A stretch of 64,000 nucleotides of DNA, from the NCBI GenBank assembly GCA_028871455.1, contig JAGWNF010000002.1, forward strand, positions 62,001 through 126,000, in the 5' to 3' direction. The notes beneath the pieces were generated by a model. That model was not told the DNA's origin. It searched no databases and saw only the letters and a list, made by a program, of their open reading frames with translations. Both the position numbers and the translations under genes were made by a program. Origin of the DNA: Alphaproteobacteria bacterium (GTDB lineage: Bacteria; Pseudomonadota; Alphaproteobacteria; ATCC43930; CGMCC-115725). Positions 18,326-27,214 of the stretch are shown here, piece after piece. The first letter of the stretch is position 1. Each line of letters opens with the position of its first letter.

Positions 18326-19357
18326 ATGCGGATTTGCATCTATGGCGCGGGCGCGATCGGCGGTTATCTCGCTGCCGGTCTGAGCACGGTCGACGAGGTT
18401 GAACTGTCGTTGGTCGCGCGCGGTGCGCACTTGGCGAAGATCCAACAGGACGGTCTCAAGCTGTTGATCGGCGGCGAGGAGAAGACGTGTCGGCCGCGCG
18501 CGACGCACGACCCGGCGTCGCTCGGGCCGCAGGACTACGTGATCATCGGTCTGAAGGCGCACCAGGCATGGGAAACCGCGGAGCACACGCGCGCGCTCCT
18601 GGGCCCGAACACGGCGGTCGTCACGTGCCAGAACGGCGTGCCGTGGTGGTACGCCTACGGTCTTGTCGGTTTCGAGGGTGTTCGGCTGCACAGCGTTGAT
18701 CCCGACGATCGGCAATGGAACGCGATCGGACCCGAGCGCGTCATCGGTTGCGTCGTCTACCCGGCGACTGACATGCCGGGTCCGGGCGTCATCCGGCACA
18801 TTTACGGCAACAAATTCTCACTGGGCGAGCCCGATGGCACGATCTCCGAACGCTGTCGCGAACTCTCACGCGTGCTCGAGCAGGGTGGCTTCGACGCGCC
18901 GGTGCTCAGCGACATCCGCAGCGAGCTGTGGCTCAAGCTGTGGGGCAATCTCTGCTTCAATCCGATCAGCGCACTCACCCGGGCGACGCTCGATGTGGTA
19001 GCGACGGAACCGGCGCTGCGCGCATTGGCGGTCCGCATGATGTCCGAAGCCAAGGACATCGCGGTTCGCTTCGGCGCGTCGTTCCGCGTCGACATCGAAC
19101 GTCGCATCAACGGCGCGGCGCGCGTCGGCGCCCACCGCACGTCGATGCTCCAGGACCTGGAAAGCGGGCGGCCGCTCGAGATTGACGCGTTGATCACCGC
19201 AGTCCAGGAGATGGGCCGTCTGGTGGGGGTGAAGACGCCTTATATCGACATGGTCCTCGGCTTGGTGCAGCAGCTCGGCCGGTCGCTGGGAATTTACCCG
19301 ACCTTCCAGCCCGAAACCGCGCCTGTTGCGCAACCACCCCGGATGGTCGGAACATAG
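18326..19357 (+). CDS. Ketopantoate-reductase-family 2-oxoacid reductase (ApbA/PanE-like)
   Basis: A 343-residue NAD(P)H-dependent reductase. The N-terminal Rossmann domain begins MRICIYGAGAIGGYLAA. The C-terminal helical domain has the family's KLWGNLCFNPISALTRATL and HRTSMLQDLESGRPLEIDAL (catalytic Lys in the first, Glu/Asp in the second). PanE makes pantoate for CoA, but divergent paralogs are common. Its place between the aminotransferase and hydroxypyruvate reductase suggests a 2-oxoacid such as hydroxypyruvate or tartronate semialdehyde as substrate; that is inference. Confidence 0.88.
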   Translation: MRICIYGAGAIGGYLAAGLSTVDEVELSLVARGAHLAKIQQDGLKLLIGGEEKTCRPRATHDPASLGPQDYVIIGLKAHQAWETAEHTRALLGPNTAVVTCQNGVPWWYAYGLVGFEGVRLHSVDPDDRQWNAIGPERVIGCVVYPATDMPGPGVIRHIYGNKFSLGEPDGTISERCRELSRVLEQGGFDAPVLSDIRSELWLKLWGNLCFNPISALTRATLDVVATEPALRALAVRMMSEAKDIAVRFGASFRVDIERRINGAARVGAHRTSMLQDLESGRPLEIDALITAVQEMGRLVGVKTPYIDMVLGLVQQLGRSLGIYPTFQPETAPVAQPPRMVGT

Positions 19358-19362
19358 GCGCC

Positions 19363-20343
19363 ATGCCGCCGGATGCCGCCGCGCCGCCGCCGCGCATCGT
19401 GTTCCTCGACCGCAACACGATGGGCCCGGCCGTGCGCGTGACGCGGCCGCACTTCGAGCACGAATGGGTCGAATTCGGCACTACCGCGCCGGGACAGGTG
19501 GCCGAGCGGCTGGCCCGCGCCACGATCGCCGTCACCAACAAGGCGCCGATCCGGGCGTCCGATCTGGCCAAGCTGCCGCAGCTCAAGATGATCGCGATCG
19601 CGGCGACGGGCTACGACGTGGTCGACGTGGCCGCCTGCCGCGAGCGCGGCATCATCGTCTCCAACGTGCGCGGCTACGCCATCAACACCGTGGCCGAGCA
19701 TGCCTTCGCGCTGATCCTCGCGCTGCGCCGTGCCATCGTCGGCTTCCGCCAAGATGTGATCAACGGCGAGTGGCAGAAGGCGGGGCAGTTCTGCTTCTTC
19801 ACGCATCCCATCCACGAGCTGGCCGGCAGCACGCTCGGCATCATGGGTGAAGGCATCATCGGCCAGTCAGTCGCGCGGCTGGGCCAGGCCTTCGGCATGA
19901 AGACGCTCTTCGCCGCACACAAGGGCGTTCAAGGTCTCGGCCCGCTCTACACGCCATTCGAAGAGGTGATCGAGACCAGCGACGTCATCACGCTGCACTG
20001 CCCGCTGATGCCGGCCGCGCGCAACATGCTCGGCATGGCCGAGTTCCGTAAGATGAAAAAGCGACCGCTGCTGATCAATACGGCGCGCGGCGGACTCGTG
20101 GTCGAAGCGGACGTCGTGCGCGCGCTCGACGAAGGGCTACTCGCCGGCATCGGTTTCGATTGCCTGACCTCGGAGCCCCCGGCCGCCGATCATCCCTTCC
20201 GGGCGATCCTCACGCGGTCCAACGTGATCGTCACGCCGCATGTGAGCTGGGCCAGCGACGAGGCGATGCAGGTCTTGTGGAATCAGGTCGTTGGCCATAT
20301 TGAGAACTTCCGCGCCGGTCAGCCGACCAACGTCGTCGGCTGA
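19363..20343 (+). CDS. hprA: Hydroxypyruvate/glyoxylate reductase (D-2-hydroxyacid dehydrogenase)
   Basis: A 326-residue NAD(P)H-dependent dehydrogenase that reduces hydroxypyruvate to D-glycerate, closing the serine-to-glycerate branch of the serine cycle. Family features are the nucleotide-binding GIMGEGIIGQSVARL (Gly-rich, with Glu in the middle), the catalytic Arg in LINTARGGLV, Glu in DCLTSEPPAADHPF, and His in IVTPHVSWASDEAMQ. The N-terminus (FLDRNTMGPAVRV) and the FCFFTHPIHELAGSTLGI segment closely resemble methylotroph HprA as I remember it. It begins 5 bases after the previous gene. Confidence 0.93.
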   Translation: MPPDAAAPPPRIVFLDRNTMGPAVRVTRPHFEHEWVEFGTTAPGQVAERLARATIAVTNKAPIRASDLAKLPQLKMIAIAATGYDVVDVAACRERGIIVSNVRGYAINTVAEHAFALILALRRAIVGFRQDVINGEWQKAGQFCFFTHPIHELAGSTLGIMGEGIIGQSVARLGQAFGMKTLFAAHKGVQGLGPLYTPFEEVIETSDVITLHCPLMPAARNMLGMAEFRKMKKRPLLINTARGGLVVEADVVRALDEGLLAGIGFDCLTSEPPAADHPFRAILTRSNVIVTPHVSWASDEAMQVLWNQVVGHIENFRAGQPTNVVG

Positions 20344-20388
20344 TCAGCGGCGTCGGAGGGGACGGACGTCCCGTCCAGGAGGACACGC

Positions 20389-21558
20389 ATGCAGCTGCAC
20401 GAGTTTCAGGCCAAGGACCTGCTGCGCCACTATCAGGTCGACACGCCGCCGGGCCAAGTTGCCCTGACGCCCGACGAGGCGGCTGCCGCAGCGCGCCAGC
20501 TCGGCGTGGAATCGCTCTTCGTCAAGGCGCAAATCCTGGCTGGCGATCGCGCTGCCGCGGGCGGCGTACGTGCAGTACGCTCGCCGTCGGGGGCGCGCGC
20601 TGCCGCGGCCGAGTTGCTCGGCCGCCAACTGGTGACATCGCAGACCGGCGCGGGCGGTTTCCCCGTCAAGCGCGTGCTGGTCGAGGCCGGCATCGAGGCC
20701 GCCCAATCGTTCTATGTGTCGTTGCGGGTCGATCCGCATTCGGCGTCGATCGCGGTCCTTGCTGGTCCGCACCGGGCCAGCATCGAACAGCGCCTCGCCG
20801 CCGGCACGGCGGACTTCCAGACTCTCAAACTCGGCATCGCCGGCGAACGCCGGCCGGGCGAGCTCGCCGAGCTCGGCCGGCGGGTTGGCCTCAGCGACGA
20901 GGCCGCCAGCCGGTTCGGCACCGTCGTCGGCCGGCTGCATCGCGCCTTCGTCGAGCTCGATGCCAGCCTGATTGAGATCAACCCGCTGATCCTGACCACC
21001 GCGGGCGGCTTCGTCGCCGCCGACGCCAAGATTGTCATCGATGACAACGCCGTATTCCGCCATCCGGAGACCGCCCAGCTGCGCAGCGACGACGAGGTCG
21101 ACCAGATCCAGCTTCAGGCGCAGCAGCACCAGATCAACTACGTGCAGATGGACGGCAATATCGGCATCATCGCCAACGGCGCCGGCCTGGGACTGGCGAC
21201 GCTCGACATGGTGCGCGCGGCTGGCGGCGAGCCGGCGAATTTCATGGATATCCGCACCACCGCAAAGAGCCTCGACATCGCGCATGGCGTCGGCATGATC
21301 CTCGACAATCCGCGCGCCAAGGTGCTGCTGGTCAACGTGTTCGGCGGCGGCATGCAGGCCTGCGATACCGTCGTCGACGGCCTGGCGATCGCTTTCCGGC
21401 GGAGCGGGCGGGTCATGCCGATAGTGCTGCGCATCACCGGCAATAACGAGGCCTTCGCCAAAATGCGGCTCGCCAACTTCAATCTGCCGAAGACCGATTG
21501 CGCCGATATGGGACAAGCGGCGGCGCGTGCGGTTGCGATCGCCCAGGGGAAAGCGTGA
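20389..21558 (+). CDS. Divergent ATP-grasp CoA ligase beta subunit (malate-CoA ligase/SucC-like)
   Basis: A 389-residue SucC/MtkA-like subunit starting MQLHEFQAKDLLRHYQVDTP, the hallmark start. ATP-grasp features include LFVKAQILAGDRAAAGGVRA and LDASLIEINPL. In the C-terminal domain the family's GGGA and NIFGGI.RCD motifs are changed to MDIRTTAKSLDIAHG and NVFGGGMQACDTV, so it is an outlier. With the serine-cycle genes around it, malate-CoA ligase (MtkA role: malate to malyl-CoA, then glyoxylate plus acetyl-CoA) is the best guess. A different dicarboxylate or hydroxyacid substrate is possible. Confidence 0.8.
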   Translation: MQLHEFQAKDLLRHYQVDTPPGQVALTPDEAAAAARQLGVESLFVKAQILAGDRAAAGGVRAVRSPSGARAAAAELLGRQLVTSQTGAGGFPVKRVLVEAGIEAAQSFYVSLRVDPHSASIAVLAGPHRASIEQRLAAGTADFQTLKLGIAGERRPGELAELGRRVGLSDEAASRFGTVVGRLHRAFVELDASLIEINPLILTTAGGFVAADAKIVIDDNAVFRHPETAQLRSDDEVDQIQLQAQQHQINYVQMDGNIGIIANGAGLGLATLDMVRAAGGEPANFMDIRTTAKSLDIAHGVGMILDNPRAKVLLVNVFGGGMQACDTVVDGLAIAFRRSGRVMPIVLRITGNNEAFAKMRLANFNLPKTDCADMGQAAARAVAIAQGKA

Positions 21559-22442
21559 TGGCGGTCCTCGTCGATCAGAACACGCGGCTGCTGTGCCAGG
21601 GCATGACCGGCTGGGCCGGCACCTATCACACCGACCGGATGATCCAATACGGCACTAAGGTCGTCGCCGGGGTAACCCCGGGCAAGGGCGGTCGCACGCA
21701 TCTTGGCCTGCCGGTGTTCGACACGGTCGCCGAGGCCAAGCAAGCGACCGACGCTAATGCGAGCATCCTGTTCGTCCCGCCGGCCACCGCGGGCAAGGCG
21801 ATGGTCGAAGCGATCGAGGCCGAGATCCCGCTGGTCGTCGTCGTTACCGAACGTATTCCGGTGCTCGATATGGTGCGTGTGCGCGAGGCCCTGTCCGGAT
21901 CGAAGACACGACTGATCGGCCCCAACTCGCAAGGTATTCTCGCGCCCGAGGTCTGCAAGATTGGCGTCATGGCGACGCCGCGCGCAAAACGCGGGCCGAT
22001 CGGCGTGGCGTCGCGTTCGGCGACGTTGACCAGCGAGGTGGTCAGCCAGCTCACCAGCGTCCGCCTGGGTCAGTCGACGACAATCGGCATCGGCGGCGAT
22101 CCGGTCCATGGCGTCGGCTTCGTCGACTGCTTGGACCTGTTCTTCAAGGATTCGCAAACCGAAGGTGTTGTTCTGATCGGCGAGATCGGCGGCACCGAGG
22201 AGCAGGAGGCGGCGCGCTATCTCCGCGAGACCGGATTGAAAAAGCCGGTCGTTGCGCTCGTCGTCGGACGCGCGGCGCCACATGAATGCCGCATGGGGCA
22301 TGCCGGTGCGCTCGCGGCGCAGCCGTCGGATGACGCGGACGCCAAGATAAAGGCGCTGCAGGACGCGGGCGTAATCATCGCGTCGAGCGCCCATCTGGTC
22401 GGCGCGACGATGGCGGAAGCGTTCGCGCAGCGCGCAGCCTGA
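21558..22442 (+). CDS. Divergent CoA ligase alpha subunit (malate-CoA ligase/SucD-like)
   Basis: A 294-residue partner of the preceding subunit, overlapping it by one base (TGATG). It has the CoA-binding Rossmann start ([40 protein letters not shown]) and the phosphohistidine loop RMGHAGAL, so the His needed for phosphotransfer is present. Departures from SucD/MtkB are GPNSQGI where most have GPN(C/T)PGI, and SRSATLTSE instead of SRSGTLTYE. These suggest a changed substrate pocket. No malyl-CoA lyase, PEP carboxylase or glycerate kinase gene is seen in the window. Confidence 0.85.
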   Translation: MAVLVDQNTRLLCQGMTGWAGTYHTDRMIQYGTKVVAGVTPGKGGRTHLGLPVFDTVAEAKQATDANASILFVPPATAGKAMVEAIEAEIPLVVVVTERIPVLDMVRVREALSGSKTRLIGPNSQGILAPEVCKIGVMATPRAKRGPIGVASRSATLTSEVVSQLTSVRLGQSTTIGIGGDPVHGVGFVDCLDLFFKDSQTEGVVLIGEIGGTEEQEAARYLRETGLKKPVVALVVGRAAPHECRMGHAGALAAQPSDDADAKIKALQDAGVIIASSAHLVGATMAEAFAQRAA

Positions 22443-22473
22443 CACCGGCCGCGATCGATCCGATCGCACCGCT

Positions 22474-22905
22474 ATGACCTTCGAGCCGGAACGCTTTGCT
22501 TACGATCTCGTGCGTCACGCTTCCGATGCCATCATCTATGCCGATGCCGATGGTATCATCCGGTTCTGGAACGACGCGGCGACGCGCATTTTCGGCTTCG
22601 CCGCGGCTGAGGCGATCGGTCAATCGCTCGACATAATCATTCCGGAAAATCTGCGACAGCGGCATTGGGACGGCTACCGCGCGACCATGCGCAGCGGCCA
22701 GACCCGCTACGGCGCCGGCGATCTGCTGGCCGTGCCGGCGCTGCGCAAGGACGGCGCGCGTATCTCGGTCGAATTCACGATCCTGCCGTTTGGTGGCGAA
22801 GATGGTCGGATGACCGGCATCGCGGCGATCCTGCGCGACGTCACGCGCCGGTTCGAGGAGATGAAAGCCCGGCGGGCACAATTGACCCGCAGGCGCGACC
22901 CATAA
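22474..22905 (+). CDS. Stand-alone PAS-domain protein
   Basis: A 143-residue protein that is almost entirely one PAS domain: ASDAIIYADADGIIRFWNDA, RIFGFAAAEAIGQSLDIIIP, LRKDGARISVEFTILPF and a PAC-like end (MTGIAAILRDVTRRFEEMK). No kinase, cyclase or DNA-binding output is attached, so it may sense a ligand or redox state and act through a partner. It starts 31 bases after the CoA-ligase genes and may be part of that operon. The last 25 residues are basic and probably helical. Confidence 0.85.
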   Translation: MTFEPERFAYDLVRHASDAIIYADADGIIRFWNDAATRIFGFAAAEAIGQSLDIIIPENLRQRHWDGYRATMRSGQTRYGAGDLLAVPALRKDGARISVEFTILPFGGEDGRMTGIAAILRDVTRRFEEMKARRAQLTRRRDP

Positions 22906-23105
22906 GGCCGGAACAATTGAGAAACGCCGACCCCAAACCGCCGGCGGCGCGGACCAACGGTCGCTAGGCCGCCGGGTCGCGCGCGGGCGAAGGCATTGCC
23001 TTTGCTTGTGGGCTGCGGGTAAATAGCGCACCTTAATGATCAAGTGACCGGCAAGAATCCGGCACATTTTCAAAACAAGTGAAACGCAACCAGGGAGAGC
23101 GCATC

Positions 23106-24446
23106 GTGGCCCAACGCAAGAAGACTTCCGTTTCACGTCGTCGCGTTCTGCAGGGAGCCGCCGCTGCCGCCGGCACACTACCGTTCATTCACGTCCCACA
23201 CAGCTTGGCCGCCGAAGAAGCGATCGGCAACTGGCCGACCGGAGCCAAAGGCAGCAGCGTCTTTGTCGGTGTCACCACGCCGCTGACCGGTCCGTATTCG
23301 GCCGACGGCATCGATCACCTCAAGGGCTATCAGCTCGCGATCGAGCATCTCAACGAGGGCAAGGGGCTCGCAGCGCACGTACCGTCGTTCAAAGGCAAGA
23401 AGGGCCTGCTCGGCAAGAAGATCGTCTACAAGAACGCCGATACCCAGACGCAGCCGAACCCGGCGATCCAAGCCCAGACCAACTTCATCACGCAGGACAA
23501 GGCGATCATGATCGCCGGTTCGCTCAGCAGCGCAGTGGCGATCGCCATCGAGAAACTGGCGCAACGCTACAAGGTCCTCAACATGGTCGGCTGTAGCGGC
23601 GCCAACGAAACCACCGGCGTCGATTGCCAGAAATTCGCCTTCCGCTCTCAGCCGTCGGCCTACATGGCTGCCAAGGCGCTGGCGCCCGTGCTCGGCAAGG
23701 AGATTGGTCGTAACAAGAAGGCGATCTACTTGGTGCCGGATTACGCCTACGGACACTCGGTCGAGCATTCGACCGGCGAATTCACCGAGAAAGAGCTCGG
23801 CTGGAAATCGCTCGGCTCGCAGGTCTACCCGTTCGGGAAGACGACCGATTACAGCTCGTACCTGCTCAACATCGCCAATAGCGGCGCCGACGTCTTCGTC
23901 AACGTCGCATTCGGCGGGGAAGCCGTTGCTTCGATCAAACAGGCCAAGCAGTTCGGCATTTTCGACAAGATGAAGATGGTGGTGCCGAACATCTCGGCGT
24001 TCCAGGGCAAGGAGCTCGGTCCCGAGTACATGGGCGGCGTCTACGGCACGATGGACTTCTGGTGGACGCTGTCGGAGACCAATCCGATGGCCAAAATCTT
24101 CGTCGACACCTTCCACGCCAAGTTCAACTACCGGCCGAGCTGGCCGGCGCACATCGCTTACACCCAGATGATGGTCTGGGCTGACGCAGTGGCCCGCGCC
24201 AAGACCTTCAACCCGGCCAAGGTCATCGCGGAGCTCGAGGCCGGCCACAAGCTGCAGATGCCGCTTGGCGAAGTTTGGTACCGCAAGGAAGATCACCAGC
24301 AGGTGCGCGCGGTGCCAGTGGTGGTCGGCAAGACCAAGGCCGAGATGCGCAACGAGGACGACTTCTTCAAGATCGTTGGGTTGACACCGGGACCGGAGGT
24401 CATGCCGCCGGATTTCCTCGGTTGCAAGATGCCGACCAGCATCTGA
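23106..24446 (+). CDS. ABC transporter substrate-binding protein, LivK/urea type, Tat-exported
   Basis: A periplasmic binding protein (446 residues) for the importer encoded next. The N-terminus carries a twin-arginine signal (VSRRRVLQGAAAAAGTLPF), unusual but known for this class. The mature part has the type 1 periplasmic-binding fold (VGVTTPLTGPYSADGIDHLKG, INYRPSW-like FNYRPSWPAHIAYTQMMVWA). GTG 23106 is preferred since GGGAGAG lies 7-9 bases upstream; ATG 23079 would put that motif inside the gene. The ligand is not predictable; amino acids, amides or urea are typical. Confidence 0.9.
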   Translation: MAQRKKTSVSRRRVLQGAAAAAGTLPFIHVPHSLAAEEAIGNWPTGAKGSSVFVGVTTPLTGPYSADGIDHLKGYQLAIEHLNEGKGLAAHVPSFKGKKGLLGKKIVYKNADTQTQPNPAIQAQTNFITQDKAIMIAGSLSSAVAIAIEKLAQRYKVLNMVGCSGANETTGVDCQKFAFRSQPSAYMAAKALAPVLGKEIGRNKKAIYLVPDYAYGHSVEHSTGEFTEKELGWKSLGSQVYPFGKTTDYSSYLLNIANSGADVFVNVAFGGEAVASIKQAKQFGIFDKMKMVVPNISAFQGKELGPEYMGGVYGTMDFWWTLSETNPMAKIFVDTFHAKFNYRPSWPAHIAYTQMMVWADAVARAKTFNPAKVIAELEAGHKLQMPLGEVWYRKEDHQQVRAVPVVVGKTKAEMRNEDDFFKIVGLTPGPEVMPPDFLGCKMPTSI

Positions 24447-24491
24447 CCGAGCCGACGACCGGTCGGTGTTGGGGGCGGGAGGAGTGCGACC

Positions 24492-25367
24492 CTGATCAGT
24501 TGGCCGCTGTTCTTCTCCCAGATCTTCAACGGGCTTACGCTCGGCGCGCTGTTGGTGATCGTGGCCATGGGGCTGACGGTCATCTTCGGCGCGCTGGGCG
24601 TGGTCAATTTCGCGCACGGCGCACTTTATGCGGTCGGGGCTTACGCTGGCTTCGTCACCTACGAGTACACCGACTCATTTGTCGCCGCGATGGCGGCCGG
24701 CGCCATCTTCGTGCTGATCGTCGGTATCGTCATCGAGCGTGGGCTCATACGTCTCTATTATCAGCGACCGCCGGAAGATCAGATTCTCGTCACCTTCGGC
24801 ATCGGTATCGTGCTGGTGGAAGGCCTGCGCGCGATATTCGGCGGCCTCAATCGGAACCTGCCGGCGCCTTCCTGGGCCGCGAGCATAGTCAATCTGCACG
24901 TCACGCTCTACCCGATCTATCGCATTGACGTCCTGGTGATCGTCGCCGTCGTGCTGGCGCTGCTCTACGTCGTGCTTTATCGCACGCGCCTCGGCCTGAT
25001 CGTCCGCGCCGGGATCGAGGACCAGCTGATGGTCAACATCCTCGGCATCAACGTCACGCGCACGTTCCTGACCGTGTTCGGCCTCGGCGCGATGGCGGCG
25101 GGGTTCGCCGGCGTCATCAACGCGCCGATCGTGACGGTCAGTCCGGACATGGGTGCCGACGTGCTGGTGCAGTCGTTCGTCGTCATCGTCATCGGCGGCG
25201 TCGGCTCGTTCTGGGGTGCCGTCGTCGGCGGCCTGATCGCCGGCGAGATCCTGAGCCTCGCTGCCATGATCGATCCCGCCTATTCCGACGTCATGCTGTT
25301 CGCGGCGATGGCGGTGGTGCTGATCTTGCGGCCGCAAGGCCTGTTCGGCGTCCAGGGTCGGCAATGA
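24492..25367 (+). CDS. Branched-chain amino-acid type ABC permease LivH (probable CTG start)
   Basis: An inner-membrane permease of about 291 residues with some eight hydrophobic segments. Homology to LivH starts before the first normal start codon: FSQIFNGLTLGALLVIVAMG matches the family's first helix and continues into FGALGVVNFAHGALYAVGAY. The only in-frame start with a Shine-Dalgarno is CTG at 24492 (GAGGAG 7 bases upstream). A start at TTG 24552 would cut into the first membrane helix. Other landmarks are NILGINVTRTFLTVFGLGAM and FVVIVIGGVGSFWGAVVGGL. Overlaps the next gene by 4 bases. Confidence 0.88.
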   Translation: MISWPLFFSQIFNGLTLGALLVIVAMGLTVIFGALGVVNFAHGALYAVGAYAGFVTYEYTDSFVAAMAAGAIFVLIVGIVIERGLIRLYYQRPPEDQILVTFGIGIVLVEGLRAIFGGLNRNLPAPSWAASIVNLHVTLYPIYRIDVLVIVAVVLALLYVVLYRTRLGLIVRAGIEDQLMVNILGINVTRTFLTVFGLGAMAAGFAGVINAPIVTVSPDMGADVLVQSFVVIVIGGVGSFWGAVVGGLIAGEILSLAAMIDPAYSDVMLFAAMAVVLILRPQGLFGVQGRQ

Positions 25368-27214
25368 GCGCAGCGCCGTCGCGGATCGGGGCGCGCGGCG
25401 TGGCGTGGTGGCCCGTTCTGGGTATGGCGGCGTTTCTCGCCGCTTTCCCCTACGTCATTCCGTATCTCGGCGGCTCGCTCGACACCGCCAACCGCATCCT
25501 CGACTGGGGCCTGTTTGGTCTCGGTTTCGACCTGCTGTTCGGCTTCACCGGCCTGCTGTCGTTCGGTCAGGCCGCGTTCTTCGGCGTCGGCGGCTTCGTC
25601 GCGTCGTATCTGCTCGTCGCGCCGGTGACTGGTAACGCCCTGCTGGCGCTCCTCGTCGGCACTGTGCTGGCTGCGGCGGTCGGCGTGTTCGTCGGCTATC
25701 TCTCGCTGCGCCGAGCCGGCATCTATTTCGCCATGCTGACCCTGGCCTTCGGCGAAATGTTCTACTTTCTCGACATTTCGCCTCTGGCGCAATGGACCGG
25801 CGGCGAGAACGGCTTGGCGGGGGTGCCGGCGCCGCAGTTCGGCTTCGGGTTCGGCGCCACGTCGCCGTTCGGGGTCTATTGGTTCATCGCCATCCTGTTC
25901 TTCTTCGGGTTCTGGTTCGCGCTGCGCCTGATCCGATCGCCGTTCGGCGCCGTGCTGCGCGCGATTCGCGATAACGGCGAGCGCGCGGCGGCGGTCGGTC
26001 ACGACGTGCCGAAATACAAGCTCACGGTCTTCGTCATCGCGGCCGCCTACGGCGGATTGGCCGGCGGGTTGCTCGGTCTGCTCCAGGGCTACATGCCGCC
26101 CGACGCGTTCTATCTGGAGACCTCGGGCCAGCTGGTGGTGCAGACGATCATCGGCGGTGCCGGAACGCTGGTCGGGCCGCTGGTCGGCGCGGCGGTTTGG
26201 CTCGACCTCTACACCGTGCTGCAGAACATTGCCGGCATTGGCGCGCTCTGGAAGATGATCCTCGGCGTTATTTTCGTGCTGCTGGTGACGACATTCCGCC
26301 GCGGCCTCTGCGGCGTCGTCGTGTTGCTCTGGTGGCGCGCCACGACCTCGTCGCCGCCGGCCGGATCCGAGGCCGAGGCACCGCCACCGTCGGACCTCAT
26401 TCCGCCGCCGGCGGAGCCGGTCATTCGGGTGTCGCGGCCGATCACCGGTTCTGTGGTGCTCGCGACGCGCAACCTGAGCAAGCGCTATGGCGGTCTCGCA
26501 GCCGTCGACGACGTCTCGTTCGAACTGCGCGAGGGCGAGGTCCGTGCGGTGATAGGCCCCAACGGCGCCGGCAAATCGACGTTCTTCAACATGCTCGCGA
26601 GCGTCATACCGCCGAGCGCGGGCACAATCGAGTTCAAGGGCGCCAATATCACCGACCTCGGCACGATCCGGGTCTGTCAGCTCGGCATCGCCAAGAGCTT
26701 CCAGATCAACCAAATCTTTCGCAGCCTCACCGTGCGCGAGAACCTCCGCGTTCCGGCGATCGCGCGCACCTACGGGAAGTTCCATCCTTCGATGTTGAAG
26801 ACCGTTGGCCATGACGCGGCCGTCAACGTCCGCATCGACGAGGCGGCCGCAGCCGTGCAGCTCACCGACAGACTCGACACGCCGGCGGCGGCGCTCGCCT
26901 ACGGCGAGAAGCGGCGGCTCGAAGTCGGGTTGGCGCTTGCGACGGAGCCGCAGGTACTGTTGCTCGACGAGCCGACCGCGGGCATGAGCCCGGCCGAGCG
27001 CGCCGACACCGTGCGGCTGCTCAAGCGCATCGGCGCTGGCATGACCATCGTCATCGTCGAACACGACATGGACGTCGTGTTCGGCCTTGCCGACCGCATC
27101 ACCGTGCTGTTCAACGGCCGTAAGATCGCCGAAGGCACGCCGGAAGCGATTCAAGCGAATCCGGACGTGCGTGCGGCCTATCTCGGAAGTCAGGCGGCTC
27201 ATGAGCCTGCTTGA
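25364..27214 (+). CDS. Fused ABC permease and ATPase (LivM-LivG)
   Basis: A 616-residue fusion. Residues about 1-320 are a LivM permease (LLFGFTGLLSFGQAAFFGVG, RAIRDNGERAAAVGHD, AAYGGLAGGLLGLLQGYMPP). A Pro/Ala/Glu-rich linker (about 325-360) leads to a LivG ATPase with Walker A GPNGAGKST (about 398-406), the signature-like AYGEKRRLEVGLAL, Walker B LLLDEPTAGM and the switch His in IVIVEHDMDVVF. Separate LivM and LivG polypeptides are the norm. The fused ATPase would pair with LivF, encoded next. Confidence 0.93.
   Translation: MSAAPSRIGARGVAWWPVLGMAAFLAAFPYVIPYLGGSLDTANRILDWGLFGLGFDLLFGFTGLLSFGQAAFFGVGGFVASYLLVAPVTGNALLALLVGTVLAAAVGVFVGYLSLRRAGIYFAMLTLAFGEMFYFLDISPLAQWTGGENGLAGVPAPQFGFGFGATSPFGVYWFIAILFFFGFWFALRLIRSPFGAVLRAIRDNGERAAAVGHDVPKYKLTVFVIAAAYGGLAGGLLGLLQGYMPPDAFYLETSGQLVVQTIIGGAGTLVGPLVGAAVWLDLYTVLQNIAGIGALWKMILGVIFVLLVTTFRRGLCGVVVLLWWRATTSSPPAGSEAEAPPPSDLIPPPAEPVIRVSRPITGSVVLATRNLSKRYGGLAAVDDVSFELREGEVRAVIGPNGAGKSTFFNMLASVIPPSAGTIEFKGANITDLGTIRVCQLGIAKSFQINQIFRSLTVRENLRVPAIARTYGKFHPSMLKTVGHDAAVNVRIDEAAAAVQLTDRLDTPAAALAYGEKRRLEVGLALATEPQVLLLDEPTAGMSPAERADTVRLLKRIGAGMTIVIVEHDMDVVFGLADRITVLFNGRKIAEGTPEAIQANPDVRAAYLGSQAAHEPA

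Noticed and set aside
22474-24617. Long minus-strand frames opposite the PAS and binding-protein genes
   Set aside because: High-GC antisense shadows; the plus-strand products have clear families.
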